From Myxococcales bacterium (GTDB taxonomy: Bacteria > Myxococcota_A > Bradymonadia > REDH01): a DNA stretch of 64,000 nt. The notes beneath the pieces were generated by a model. It was not told the DNA's origin and searched no databases. It worked only from the letters and a program-made list of their open reading frames with translations. Both the position numbers and the translations under genes were made by a program. The stretch lies in contig JACKDJ010000011.1 of the NCBI GenBank assembly GCA_020633625.1, forward strand, positions 1-64,000, in the 5' to 3' direction. Of the stretch, positions 56,297-64,000 are shown piece after piece; position 1 is the first letter of the stretch, and every line of letters starts with the position of its first letter.

Positions 56297-59071
56297 ATGT
56301 CTGCGCGCAAATGGATCTTCAGCCTGTCCCTTGTCGGCGCCGTTGCGGCCGGATGTGGCGCAGATGAGGAACACCGTGCGGACGCGGGCCCGACGACCGA
56401 CACCGGCGACGGCGACGTCGACGGCGGCGCCGACGCGACCGATACGGCCGATGCAGCCGACGGGACTGACGTCGGGGACGACGGGGACACCACGGCGGAC
56501 GGGACCGGGGACGCCGCGGCAGACATCGACGCCACAGAGACAACTGATGCCGGCCCTGGAGCCTGCCGGCCGTCGGACCCGTCGACGCCCGAGGCGCACG
56601 CGGTGGGAGCGTGGACGGTTTGGGTGGACCCGTCGGACGGGGCGTGGTCGGTCGGCCACGATGCGCCGACTCTCTCGGCGCCGCCGGCGTGCGTCGATGG
56701 CGTGGCGAGCGTGCGGATCTCGACCGGGTATCCGGAGACGCAGAACGAGTTCGGTGCTTTCCGGTTCCGAACCGGCACACGCCTGTCGACGCTGGCGTGG
56801 AACGACGTGGCGGGAGCCCCGGAGATCAGCGTCTCTTCGGACGGGGTGGCGCTCGCGTACAGCACGCTCGGCGGCAACGGGGTCGAGCTCCGGTTCAGCG
56901 CGGACGGAGAGAACCTGCGTGTGGAGTTGGCGAGCGCCGACGCGGTGGTCACCGGTGGCAGCGTCGCGCTGCGAGCGGGCGGAAGCGAGGCGTTCTTCGG
57001 GCTCGGCAGCCAGGCGACCGGGATGAACCTGCGGGGTCGCAGCTTTCCGCTCTGGACCCAGGAGCAAGGGAACGGCAAGCCGGAGGACCCGATCGCCTGG
57101 CCCCTGCAGAACTCGCCCGAGGCGGCGTACGCGCCGGCCGGCGTGTGGTACTCCTCAGCGGGGTATGCGGCGATCGTCACGCACGACGCGTACAGCGAGC
57201 TCGACCTGCGGACCGACACGCCCAGCCTGACGTCGATCGGCGCGCTCCCGGGGTTCGTCCTGGTCGAGGGCGAGACCCCGAAGGAGCGGCTCGCGGCGAT
57301 CACGGAGTACACCGGGCGCCCCACCCTGCCCCCAGCGTGGGTGCTCGCGCCGTGGAACGACGCGGTTGGGGGACCGACGCGGCTCCACGCCGTCGCGGAG
57401 CTGCTCCGGAGCGAGGGGATCCCGTCGTCGGCGATCTGGAGCGAGGACTGGATCGGCGGCGAGCAGTCGGGCACCGGGTATCGGCTCAGCTACGCGTGGG
57501 AGTGGTCCCCCGAGCAGTACCCGGACCTCGCTGGTGACATCGAGTGGCTCCACGCGCGCGGGTTCGCGTTCCTGGCGTACTTCAACCCGTTCGTCCCCTC
57601 GACCACGCGCATGTGGACAGAGGGCAACGACCAAGGGTTCTTGGCGGCGCGAGCCGATGGCACCGTCCGTACGATCGTAGACCCGGCGTTCCGCACAGCC
57701 GGGCTCGTCGAACTGACGAACCCCGACGCCGTCGAGTGGGTTCGCGACTACATGCAGGGCGCCGCCGAGGAGCTCGGGATCGACGGGTGGATGTGTGACT
57801 TCTCGGAGTGGTACCCGGTCGACGCGGCGCCAGTGGACGGCTCCTCTGCGTGGACGGTTCACAACCGCTACCCGCTGCTTTGGCAAGCCGCGAATCGGGA
57901 CGCGCTCGCGCGGGCCCACGCGGACTCGGAGGGGGACTGGACGTTCTTCTCGCGTGCAGGCTGGGCGTCGGTGAACGGCGGCGCCGGGGCGATCTCGCCG
58001 GTCCACTGGGCCGGCGACCAGAACACAGACTGGGGCAACGACGACGGCATCCCGACGGTCCCGCGGATCGGCGCGAATCTCGGCCTCACCGGGGTGACGC
58101 TGTTTGGTTCGGACGTGGCGGGCTACAACTCCGTCGGTCGACCAAACACGACGAAGGAGTTGTTCTACCGCTGGACCGCGCTGGGCGCGTTCTCGCCAGT
58201 GATGCGGACGCACCACGGGTCCGACGAGTGTGGAAACTGGTCGTTCGACCGCGACGCCGAGTCGCTGGACCACTACCGGCGCTACGCGCGCATCCACACG
58301 CTGCTGTTCCCGTACCTCTGGAGCGCGGTCGAAGAGGCTAGCGCGCTCGGGCTTCCGGTGCTGCGCCACGTGTACTTGGTCGAGCCCGACGCGGCGCCCC
58401 TGTGGGCGGAGGGCGTAGACGAGTTCTTCCTTGGCGACGACTTGCTCGTCGCGGCCGTGCTGGCGGAGGGCGCGACGTCGCGGGCCGCGGTCCTCCCCTC
58501 GGCCGGATGGTGGCCGCTGTTTGGCGACGCTCCGCTCGAAGCGACAGCCGACACGGACGGCACCGTGAGACTCGACGCAGACGCGCCAGCGACCGAGATC
58601 CCCGTCTTCGTGCGGCCCGGTACCATCCTCGAGCTGCTCGAGTCCGCGCCGGACACGTTCTTCGGGGAGCCAACCGACGAGTCGTCGACATCACTCCTCG
58701 ACGTCACCGGTCGGCGCCTGGCGCTCTACCCTGCCGCCGACGGGAGCGCGGCGAGCGCCGCGGGCGACGTAGAGTTCACAGCCACCGGCTGGACCACAAC
58801 CGGATGGACTCGCCCGAGCATCGAGGGGATCGAGATCCCCGACTGCGACCCTCTCGGCGCCCCCTGCCTCGATCGCACGTCCGGGTCCGTCTTGGTCCAG
58901 GGCGACGCGACGATCGACGACAGCGGCGACCGCTCGGTGTCGATCGTTGGTGGGTCGAGCGAGACTCTCTGGCGAGTCGGCTTCGCGGGCGCAGCGTGGG
59001 GAGCGGTTCGCGACGTCCCCGCGACCCCCGACCTGGCCGCCGTCGTTCCGCCTCCTTGTAGCTCCCGCTAG
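56297..59071 (+). CDS. Glycoside hydrolase family 31 lipoprotein
   Basis: 924 residues. Signal ends AAGC (Cys20), then an Asp/Thr/Gly-rich acidic linker (about 22-88). A beta-sandwich N-domain leads to a GH31 (beta/alpha)8 barrel with nucleophile D501 (DGWMCDFSEW) and acid/base D574 (HWAGDQNTDW). GLTGVTLFGSDVAGY, RTHHGSDECGNWSFD and LRHVYLVEPDAAPLW are further GH31 signatures. The CDFSEW and WAGDQ forms recall the sulfoquinovosidase (YihQ) branch more than intestinal-type alpha-glucosidases, but that is a tentative reading. A surface or periplasmic exo-alpha-glycosidase is likely. The C-terminal approximately 150 residues are beta domains. Confidence 0.92.
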   Translation: MSARKWIFSLSLVGAVAAGCGADEEHRADAGPTTDTGDGDVDGGADATDTADAADGTDVGDDGDTTADGTGDAAADIDATETTDAGPGACRPSDPSTPEAHAVGAWTVWVDPSDGAWSVGHDAPTLSAPPACVDGVASVRISTGYPETQNEFGAFRFRTGTRLSTLAWNDVAGAPEISVSSDGVALAYSTLGGNGVELRFSADGENLRVELASADAVVTGGSVALRAGGSEAFFGLGSQATGMNLRGRSFPLWTQEQGNGKPEDPIAWPLQNSPEAAYAPAGVWYSSAGYAAIVTHDAYSELDLRTDTPSLTSIGALPGFVLVEGETPKERLAAITEYTGRPTLPPAWVLAPWNDAVGGPTRLHAVAELLRSEGIPSSAIWSEDWIGGEQSGTGYRLSYAWEWSPEQYPDLAGDIEWLHARGFAFLAYFNPFVPSTTRMWTEGNDQGFLAARADGTVRTIVDPAFRTAGLVELTNPDAVEWVRDYMQGAAEELGIDGWMCDFSEWYPVDAAPVDGSSAWTVHNRYPLLWQAANRDALARAHADSEGDWTFFSRAGWASVNGGAGAISPVHWAGDQNTDWGNDDGIPTVPRIGANLGLTGVTLFGSDVAGYNSVGRPNTTKELFYRWTALGAFSPVMRTHHGSDECGNWSFDRDAESLDHYRRYARIHTLLFPYLWSAVEEASALGLPVLRHVYLVEPDAAPLWAEGVDEFFLGDDLLVAAVLAEGATSRAAVLPSAGWWPLFGDAPLEATADTDGTVRLDADAPATEIPVFVRPGTILELLESAPDTFFGEPTDESSTSLLDVTGRRLALYPAADGSAASAAGDVEFTATGWTTTGWTRPSIEGIEIPDCDPLGAPCLDRTSGSVLVQGDATIDDSGDRSVSIVGGSSETLWRVGFAGAAWGAVRDVPATPDLAAVVPPPCSSR

Positions 59072-59109
59072 CGCAGTCGCGCAGCCGGCGGGGAAACCGA
59101 GCGTCACCC

Positions 59110-62073
59110 ATGCGAACCCACCTCTGGGCCCTCTGTCTCGCTTCGACTCTTCTGGCGGCGTGCGCGCGGACGGGCCTCGACGGCCCGTCCGACATCCGTG
59201 GTTCCGACGCGGGCAGCGGAACTGACGGCACCGGAGACACCAGCGGCGACACCAGTCGCGACGTGGACCGCGACGCGGACCGCGATAGCGGCGATGGCGA
59301 CGGGGGCCCGACCGACACCTCGGGGCGCGACACTGACACCGACTCCTCGGGCCGCGACGTGGACACTGACGGCACGTCGCGCGACGTCGACGCTGATCTG
59401 CGGGATGCCGACGGCGGCGGCGACCCCGACACAGGCGACGCGGACACGAACGTCCGGGACATCGATGGCGACTCGAGTACCGATACCGGCGACGACACCG
59501 GGATCGTCGCGAACGCGTGCGGTGGCTACTCGCCGCTCCTCCTCGACGGCGCTCCCGCAACGGTCGGCCGGCCGTGTGGCGCCTGTGGCGAAGGGCGCGT
59601 CGTCTGCACGGGACCCGAGTCGATCGCCTGCGTGGGCGATAGCGCCAACGCCTGCGGGGGCTGCCGCGAGCTCGTCGGCGATGCTCCCGGCACGGTCTGC
59701 GGCGCCTGCGGTGTGGTGGGCTGTGGGCGCGATCTCAACAGCGTCGAGTGTGTGGAGCCGGAAGCCTGCGCAGAGCCGCTGTCGACGGTCTGGAAGCTGC
59801 TCCCGTCGGACGCGTTCGGCGGGGACGCCGCCGCAAGCGACTCGTTCTCGCGGTCGCTCGCGTTTCTCGACGGGTATGTCTTGGTGGGCACCGACAAAGA
59901 CGAAGAGCGCGGCGACAACACGGGCGCGGTCTTCGTGTTCGAGAAGCGCTCCGCGAGCAGCTTCGTCCACGTCGAGACGGTTCGGGCTCCCGGCGCGGTT
60001 ACGCTACGGGAGCGATTTGGGGCGTCGCTCGCGGCGGCCTCCGACGTTCTCGTCGTCGGCGCTCCCGACTCGTCGCGGTTCGCGGGGGAGGCGGGAGCGG
60101 CGTTCGTGTTCGTTCGGTCCGACGATGGGACGGCCTGGACTCCGTCGAGGATCCTCGCGCCGCCCTCGCCGTCTGCCGGCGCTCACTTCGCGACATCGAT
60201 CGCGCTGACGGACGCGTGGCTCGCGATCGGATCGCTCGACGACGACGAGACGCTGGGCTCGGTCGCCGTCTATCCGCGGACTGGCACACGCTTTGGCGAC
60301 CCGCTGGTCCTGACCCCGCCGTCCGGCCTCCGCGGCTTCGGGGCAGCCGTGGCCATCGGTGACGGGACGCTGTTCGTCGGTGCGCCGCGCACGGCGCGTT
60401 CGACCGACGCCGAGTCGTTCGGGTTCGGCAGCGTCGCCGCGTACCGGTTGGGCGCGGGTTCGACGAGCGCGGTGGCGATGGACCTCCCGCCGATCACGAC
60501 GGCCTCCAGCTTTGGTGCCGCCCTCGCGTTTGGCGATGGCAAGCTCGTCGTGGGGGCCGAGGGCGATGACGAGGGCGGCGCGGATACCGGGTCGGCGTAC
60601 GTCTTCGAGGTCGCCGGGGGCCGCTGGTCGGTCACGCAGCGGCTGCGCCCGTCGACGGTGGCGGTCGGCGCGCGCTTCGGGGTTGCGGTGGCGATCGATA
60701 GCACGCGCGTCGTTGTCGGCGCGTACCGCGAAAACCGGTCGGTCGGGCGGTCGGGGGCCGTGTATGTCTTCGAGCCCGGGAGCGCCGGTTGGACAGAGAC
60801 GGCGGCGCTCGACCCTGGCGCCTCGGTCCCAGCCGCGCGGCTGGGCTACTCGCTGGCGCTGGCGGACGGGCTCATCTTCGGTGGCGCGATCGACGACCCG
60901 ACGGCGGGGATCGGGGCCGGCGCCGTCTACGTGTTTGGGCTGGCCGGACGCCGCTGGGAGACACGCGCGGTGCTGACGTCGCCTCGGTCCGTCGCGGGCG
61001 ACGCGTTCGGGACCGCCGCGGAGATGACGTCGACGTCGATCGTAATCGGCGCACCGCTGGCGGACGGTTCCGTGGCAAATGACGGAGCGGTCCACGTGTT
61101 TCGGCGGTCACCCACCGGGTGGGAGTTCCGACAGCTCATCCTCGCCGAGACGCCAGAGGCCGAGGCTCAGCTCGGCGCGGCGCTCGCGGTCAGCGAAGAG
61201 TGGCTGGTCGTCGGCGCGCCCGGGGCAGATGGTGGACGCGGCGCCGCCCTGGTGTTCCGCTTGAACCGCGCCGGAGACTGGGAACAGGACAGTGTCATCT
61301 CCGCGCCCGACGGAGTCGCGGCGGTCGGATTTGGAGCCGTCGTCGCGCAGTCTACGGAGTGGCTGTTGATCGGGGCGCGCCAGAACCCGGGCGCGGGCTC
61401 GTCGCCGGGCGTTTGGACGTATCGTCGCGTCGGCAGCCGCTGGAGTCCAACCGGCTGGCTCGCCGCGCCCGACACGACCCCGGGCGCCCCCTTCGCGGCG
61501 GCGGTAGACGGGTCGAACGCGGCGCTGGGGGCGGCGGGCGGCGGGGCCAACCACGGACGCGTCGACCTGTTCTCGCGATCCGCCCTGGGGTCGTGGGGCC
61601 TCCTGGTTGCCGACGTGGGCGGGAACATCGGCGACCAGTATGGCGCGTCGGTAGCGCTCGGGTCGGCGGGGTCGTCCGTGCGAGTCGCCGCCGGTGCGCC
61701 CGCGGCTCGCGGCAACGGCACGGTCGACACGTGGATCCAAGCGCCAGCGACCTGCTGCTTGCAGACGCTGCGGGGGACCGTCTCCGGCGGGCGCTTCGGT
61801 GCCGCGGTCGACGCGGAGCAGTCGATGGTTGTGGTCGGAGAGCCGGGCGGTTCGGAGGGCTGGGGCGACCTGCACGTGTTCGCCCTCGTGGAGGGCGCCC
61901 CGGCAAGCGCGCCGCTCGGCCTCCTCGAGACTCTGGCCGACGCCCGGGGCTCGGTCGGCGCAGAGCTCGGCGCGGTCGTTGGGATCGGATCCGGCGGCGC
62001 GCGAGTCTCGGGAGGTGCTCCGGGCGACGACGAGGCCGCGCCGGGGGCCGGCGCGGTCCTCGTCTACGAGTAG
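59110..62073 (+). CDS. FG-GAP repeat (integrin-like propeller) lipoprotein
   Basis: 987 residues. Signal ends LLAAC (Cys18), then an unusually regular acidic linker of about 110 residues built from GD, DT, SRDVD and GRDTD-like steps. A Cys-rich module follows (about 137-220, CGACG, CGGC), then nine or so blades with the FG-GAP-type repeat (FGASLAAASDVLVVGAPDS, FGAALAFGDGKLVVGAEGDD, LGAALAVSEEWLVVGAPGAD), each ending in a hydrophobic strand with VFVF or VYVFE. It would form one or two beta propellers on the cell surface. Ligand unknown. The gap to the GH31 gene is 38 bp, so the two may be cotranscribed. Confidence 0.9.
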   Translation: MRTHLWALCLASTLLAACARTGLDGPSDIRGSDAGSGTDGTGDTSGDTSRDVDRDADRDSGDGDGGPTDTSGRDTDTDSSGRDVDTDGTSRDVDADLRDADGGGDPDTGDADTNVRDIDGDSSTDTGDDTGIVANACGGYSPLLLDGAPATVGRPCGACGEGRVVCTGPESIACVGDSANACGGCRELVGDAPGTVCGACGVVGCGRDLNSVECVEPEACAEPLSTVWKLLPSDAFGGDAAASDSFSRSLAFLDGYVLVGTDKDEERGDNTGAVFVFEKRSASSFVHVETVRAPGAVTLRERFGASLAAASDVLVVGAPDSSRFAGEAGAAFVFVRSDDGTAWTPSRILAPPSPSAGAHFATSIALTDAWLAIGSLDDDETLGSVAVYPRTGTRFGDPLVLTPPSGLRGFGAAVAIGDGTLFVGAPRTARSTDAESFGFGSVAAYRLGAGSTSAVAMDLPPITTASSFGAALAFGDGKLVVGAEGDDEGGADTGSAYVFEVAGGRWSVTQRLRPSTVAVGARFGVAVAIDSTRVVVGAYRENRSVGRSGAVYVFEPGSAGWTETAALDPGASVPAARLGYSLALADGLIFGGAIDDPTAGIGAGAVYVFGLAGRRWETRAVLTSPRSVAGDAFGTAAEMTSTSIVIGAPLADGSVANDGAVHVFRRSPTGWEFRQLILAETPEAEAQLGAALAVSEEWLVVGAPGADGGRGAALVFRLNRAGDWEQDSVISAPDGVAAVGFGAVVAQSTEWLLIGARQNPGAGSSPGVWTYRRVGSRWSPTGWLAAPDTTPGAPFAAAVDGSNAALGAAGGGANHGRVDLFSRSALGSWGLLVADVGGNIGDQYGASVALGSAGSSVRVAAGAPAARGNGTVDTWIQAPATCCLQTLRGTVSGGRFGAAVDAEQSMVVVGEPGGSEGWGDLHVFALVEGAPASAPLGLLETLADARGSVGAELGAVVGIGSGGARVSGGAPGDDEAAPGAGAVLVYE

Positions 62074-62083
62074 CGCAGCGGCG

Positions 62084-62662
62084 CTAGGGTCGGTCGGCCT
62101 CGCTCAGCACACCGTCGCCGTTGCGGTCGAGCTCGTCGAAGTGAGCGCCCACACCGCTCAGGAACTCGTCGCGGGTGACCGTGCCGTCGCCATCGGCGTC
62201 GAGGCGTTCGAGGCGCTCCGGGGGTGGGCCTCCGTGGCCGTGGCCGCGTGCGGGGCGCTCGTCGGACGAGAGGAACCCGTCGCCGTCGGCGTCGAGCTCG
62301 GCGAACCTCGCGGCGACCATCGCGTCTCGCTCGTCGTCGGAGAGCGTGCCGTCGCCATCGGCATCGAAGCGCGCGAGGCCGCACTCCCCGCCGGGCGATG
62401 GACCGTGGCCGGCCCCACGCCCGCGGCCCGCGCCCGCGCTATCGGGCCCCTCGCGGCCGTCGGGGCCGTGGGCCCCACCGGGACCGCCGCGCCGGTGCGC
62501 GCCTTCGACGAACTCGTCGAGCGAGATCAGCCCGTCGCCGTCGGTGTCGACGCGGTCGAAGCCACCATCCGGCGGGGGCCCGGCTGCCCGGTCCTGGGCG
62601 GCGAGCGGGAGCGCCGCAACGGCGGCGAAGGTGAGAAACAGTCCGGTAGCGAGCTTCTTCAT
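62084..62662 (-). CDS. Exported EF-hand protein
   Basis: 192 residues. Cleavable signal peptide (MKKLATGLFLTFAAVAALPLAAQ, AAQ cleavage near 23). Five EF-hand loops with canonical Asp/Gly/Glu spacing: DTDGDGLISLDE, DADGDGTLSDDE, DADGDGFLSSDE, DADGDGTVTRDE and DRNGDGVLSEAD. Between loops 1 and 2 is a Gly/Ala/Pro/Arg linker. Calcium binding in the periplasm is very likely. ATG with AGAGGG upstream. It is divergent from a response regulator gene with shared operator-like repeats, which suggests it is controlled by that system. Confidence 0.92.
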   Translation of the reverse strand: MKKLATGLFLTFAAVAALPLAAQDRAAGPPPDGGFDRVDTDGDGLISLDEFVEGAHRRGGPGGAHGPDGREGPDSAGAGRGRGAGHGPSPGGECGLARFDADGDGTLSDDERDAMVAARFAELDADGDGFLSSDERPARGHGHGGPPPERLERLDADGDGTVTRDEFLSGVGAHFDELDRNGDGVLSEADRP

Positions 62663-62746
62663 TGTGCCCTCTTGGGGTCTTCGGTGGGCTCCATCGCCCA
62701 CGTACTCAACTGTAGCGACGCGCTGGCGCACGTCTGTTGAGGGCGG

Positions 62747-62772
62747 GTAAACGGCACGTAACAGTTCGTGAA
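62747..62772 (+). promoter_or_regulatory. OmpR-family operator-like direct repeats
   Basis: GTAAA (62747), GTAAC (62758) and GTGAA (62768) lie 11 and 10 bp apart on the same face of the helix, the spacing used by OmpR/CpxR/RstA-type regulators. They sit in the 160-bp divergent region between the EF-hand gene and the regulator gene. Proposed site for the adjacent response regulator. Confidence 0.45.
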
Positions 62773-62822
62773 CGCGGGGCCGCGCCGTTGACTCCGCCCG
62801 GGCGGCTGAGGAGAGTGCCGGC

Positions 62823-63545
62823 ATGACGATGCCATCACAGGCCGAGCTCGACCCCGCGAGTGTGCGAGTGCTCGTGGTCGAGGACGACCTCGAGCTCGCG
62901 GAGCTCGTGGTCGCGCGCTTGCGGCGCGAAGGGTTCGACGTGAGCCACGCCGCGGACGGGGCCTCGGCGCGCGACCGGATCCTGGTAGAGCACCCCGACG
63001 TCGTCGTGCTCGACGCGATGTTGCCGGGCCTCGACGGCTTCGGCGTCTGCCGGGCCGTGCGCCCGACCTTCGCCGGCGGGATCCTGATGCTGACGGCGCT
63101 CGACGACGACGTGGATCAGGTACTTGGCCTGGAGCTCGGTGCGGACGACTACGCCGTCAAGCCCGTGTCGCCTCGGGTACTGGTCGCGCGGGTCCGCGCG
63201 CTGGCTCGCCGTGCACGTCCACCGGCGACCGCGCGCGCGACGCTCCGGATCGGTCCGCTCGAGGTGGATCCCCGTCGACGCGAGGTTGCTGTCGACGGCC
63301 AGCCCGTCGACGTGACGACAGCCGAGTTCGACCTCCTCTGGTATCTGGCGGAGCGTGCCGGGACAGTGGTCTCTCGGGAGGACCTGTACCGAGACCTTCA
63401 CGGCGTGCGGTACGACGGCATCGACCGGGGCGTCGACGTGCACGTGTCGCGGCTGCGGCAGAAGCTGGGCGACGACCCGCGGGCGCCGCGGTTCCTAAAG
63501 ACCGTCCGCGGCGCCGGCTACCTGCTCACACCAGGGTCGCCGTGA
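62823..63545 (+). CDS. OmpR/RstA-like response regulator
   Basis: 240 residues. Receiver domain with acidic pair in VEDDLE, phospho-acceptor D64 (VVLDAMLPG), Thr in LMLTA and Lys in YAVKPVSP. The C-terminal OmpR-type winged helix (about 140-240) has the recognition region YDGIDRGVDVHVSRLRQKLGDD, closest to the RstA/CpxR group. The ATG has GAGGAGAG upstream. Its stop overlaps the kinase start (GTGA). Probably activates or represses the divergent EF-hand gene. Confidence 0.95.
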   Translation: MTMPSQAELDPASVRVLVVEDDLELAELVVARLRREGFDVSHAADGASARDRILVEHPDVVVLDAMLPGLDGFGVCRAVRPTFAGGILMLTALDDDVDQVLGLELGADDYAVKPVSPRVLVARVRALARRARPPATARATLRIGPLEVDPRRREVAVDGQPVDVTTAEFDLLWYLAERAGTVVSREDLYRDLHGVRYDGIDRGVDVHVSRLRQKLGDDPRAPRFLKTVRGAGYLLTPGSP

Positions 63546-64000
63546 GGCGCCTCTTCCTTCGCGCGTACCTGGGCGTCAGCCTGCTCGTGCTCGTGATCAG
63601 CGCGGTGCACGTGGTGTCTCTGCGCCGCGAGCTGCTGGAGGTCGGGGACCGGTACCTCGCCGGCGCGCTGGAGCCGGCCGTGCGGATGGCGCGGAGGCGA
63701 ACCCAACACCCTCCGCCGCGCCCTCCCCCTGGACGGTTTGGCGGTCCGGACGAGCTCGTCGGTGACCTTCAGCAGCATCTCGGACTCGACGCGCGGGTCG
63801 CGCCGATCGCCGCCGAAGAGTGGGGCGAAGCGCTGCGCGCGCGGCTGCGCTCGGGCGAGCTCGTGGTGCTGCGAGACCACGGGACGCGACGGCTGCTGGC
63901 GACTCTGGACGACCGGTCGGTCTTGGTGCTCGGCCCGTTCGACGCGCCGGATCTCCGGCGCCGGCTCGCGGGGCAGATCCTGCGGCTCGCGGCCGCACTC
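63542..64000 (+). CDS. Sensor histidine kinase, N-terminal part (runs off window)
   Basis: Frame open from the GTG at 63542, which overlaps the regulator stop (GTGA), to the end of the window (153 residues). An N-terminal RRLFLRAYLGVSLLVLVISAVHVVSL is a TM anchor with a basic start. A periplasmic-type sensor region follows, and a second TM helix is expected near the window edge or beyond (the last residues are not clearly a TM). No kinase core is visible yet. Assignment comes from gene order and topology. Confidence 0.8.
   Translation, partial: MRRLFLRAYLGVSLLVLVISAVHVVSLRRELLEVGDRYLAGALEPAVRMARRRTQHPPPRPPPGRFGGPDELVGDLQQHLGLDARVAPIAAEEWGEALRARLRSGELVVLRDHGTRRLLATLDDRSVLVLGPFDAPDLRRRLAGQILRLAAAL

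Overview
The window is very GC-rich bacterial DNA with GTG starts, many 1-4 bp stop/start overlaps and coding on both strands. The gene content points to a Myxococcota-like (deltaproteobacterial) organism. Evidence is the run of large lipoproteins with Asp-rich linkers, Cys-rich MopE-type and DUF4215-type repeats, a DUF1592/DUF1552 pair, a complete oleABCD cluster and a sterol-desaturase-like enzyme. This placement is inferred from content only; there is no rRNA or tRNA in the window.

Layout. 1-11.6 kb: one giant lipoprotein gene (two LamG domains, Asp/Cys metal-binding-type repeats, a probable beta-helix, a DUF4215-like repeat) split by a complete IS66-family element at 3168-5642. The element has matching terminal inverted repeats and a perfect 8-bp target duplication, and removing it restores the frame exactly. 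11.6-13.9 kb: a second large Cys-rich lipoprotein, overlapping the first by 4 bp. 14.2-17.5 kb: metG and tyrS. 17.5-20.5 kb (minus): pntAB transhydrogenase. 20.7-21.4 kb: an SDR oxidoreductase. 21.5-34.3 kb (all minus): acyl-CoA transferase/hydrolase, DUF938 methyltransferase, PPC-type lipoprotein, a lone ExbD/TolR-like protein, a sterol-desaturase-family enzyme, a MopE-type lipoprotein with a PGRS-like Gly-rich tail, and oleD-oleC-oleB-oleA.

34.3-34.7 kb is a repeat- and hairpin-rich divergent intergenic region. 34.75-39.1 kb holds the most unusual unit: a 1180-residue membrane protein (signal peptide, long periplasmic coiled coil, several TM segments, P-loop NTPase, winged-helix-like end), followed 2 bp later by a compact MscS channel and then by arfB, which overlaps the channel gene. 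It looks like an MscK-type channel whose sensor has been separated from the pore and fused to an NTPase. 39.6-43.3 kb: a cytochrome-c/DUF1592-type lipoprotein with an embedded AMPK/CBM48-like domain, coupled to a Tat-exported DUF1552 protein. 43.3-45.1 kb: GNAT acetyltransferase and M20 peptidase. 45.1-49.5 kb (minus): alpha/beta-hydrolase lipoprotein and prolyl-oligopeptidase lipoprotein. 49.7-50.4 kb: a DtxR-type regulator. 50.4-56.1 kb (minus): mobA, a 34-bp tandem repeat array, then a GldA-like ATPase, a GldF-GldG fusion and a DUF4340 protein. 56.3-62.1 kb: a GH31 glycosidase lipoprotein and an FG-GAP propeller lipoprotein. 62.1-64 kb: an EF-hand exported protein divergent from an OmpR-type response regulator and the 5' end of its histidine kinase, with OmpR-box-like direct repeats between them.

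The dominant theme is the cell envelope: at least nine predicted lipoproteins, most carrying an acidic linker after the lipid-anchored Cys, plus envelope transport and membrane-lipid/hydrocarbon enzymes. The antisense ORFs several hundred codons long are products of extreme GC at third codon positions and are not annotated.
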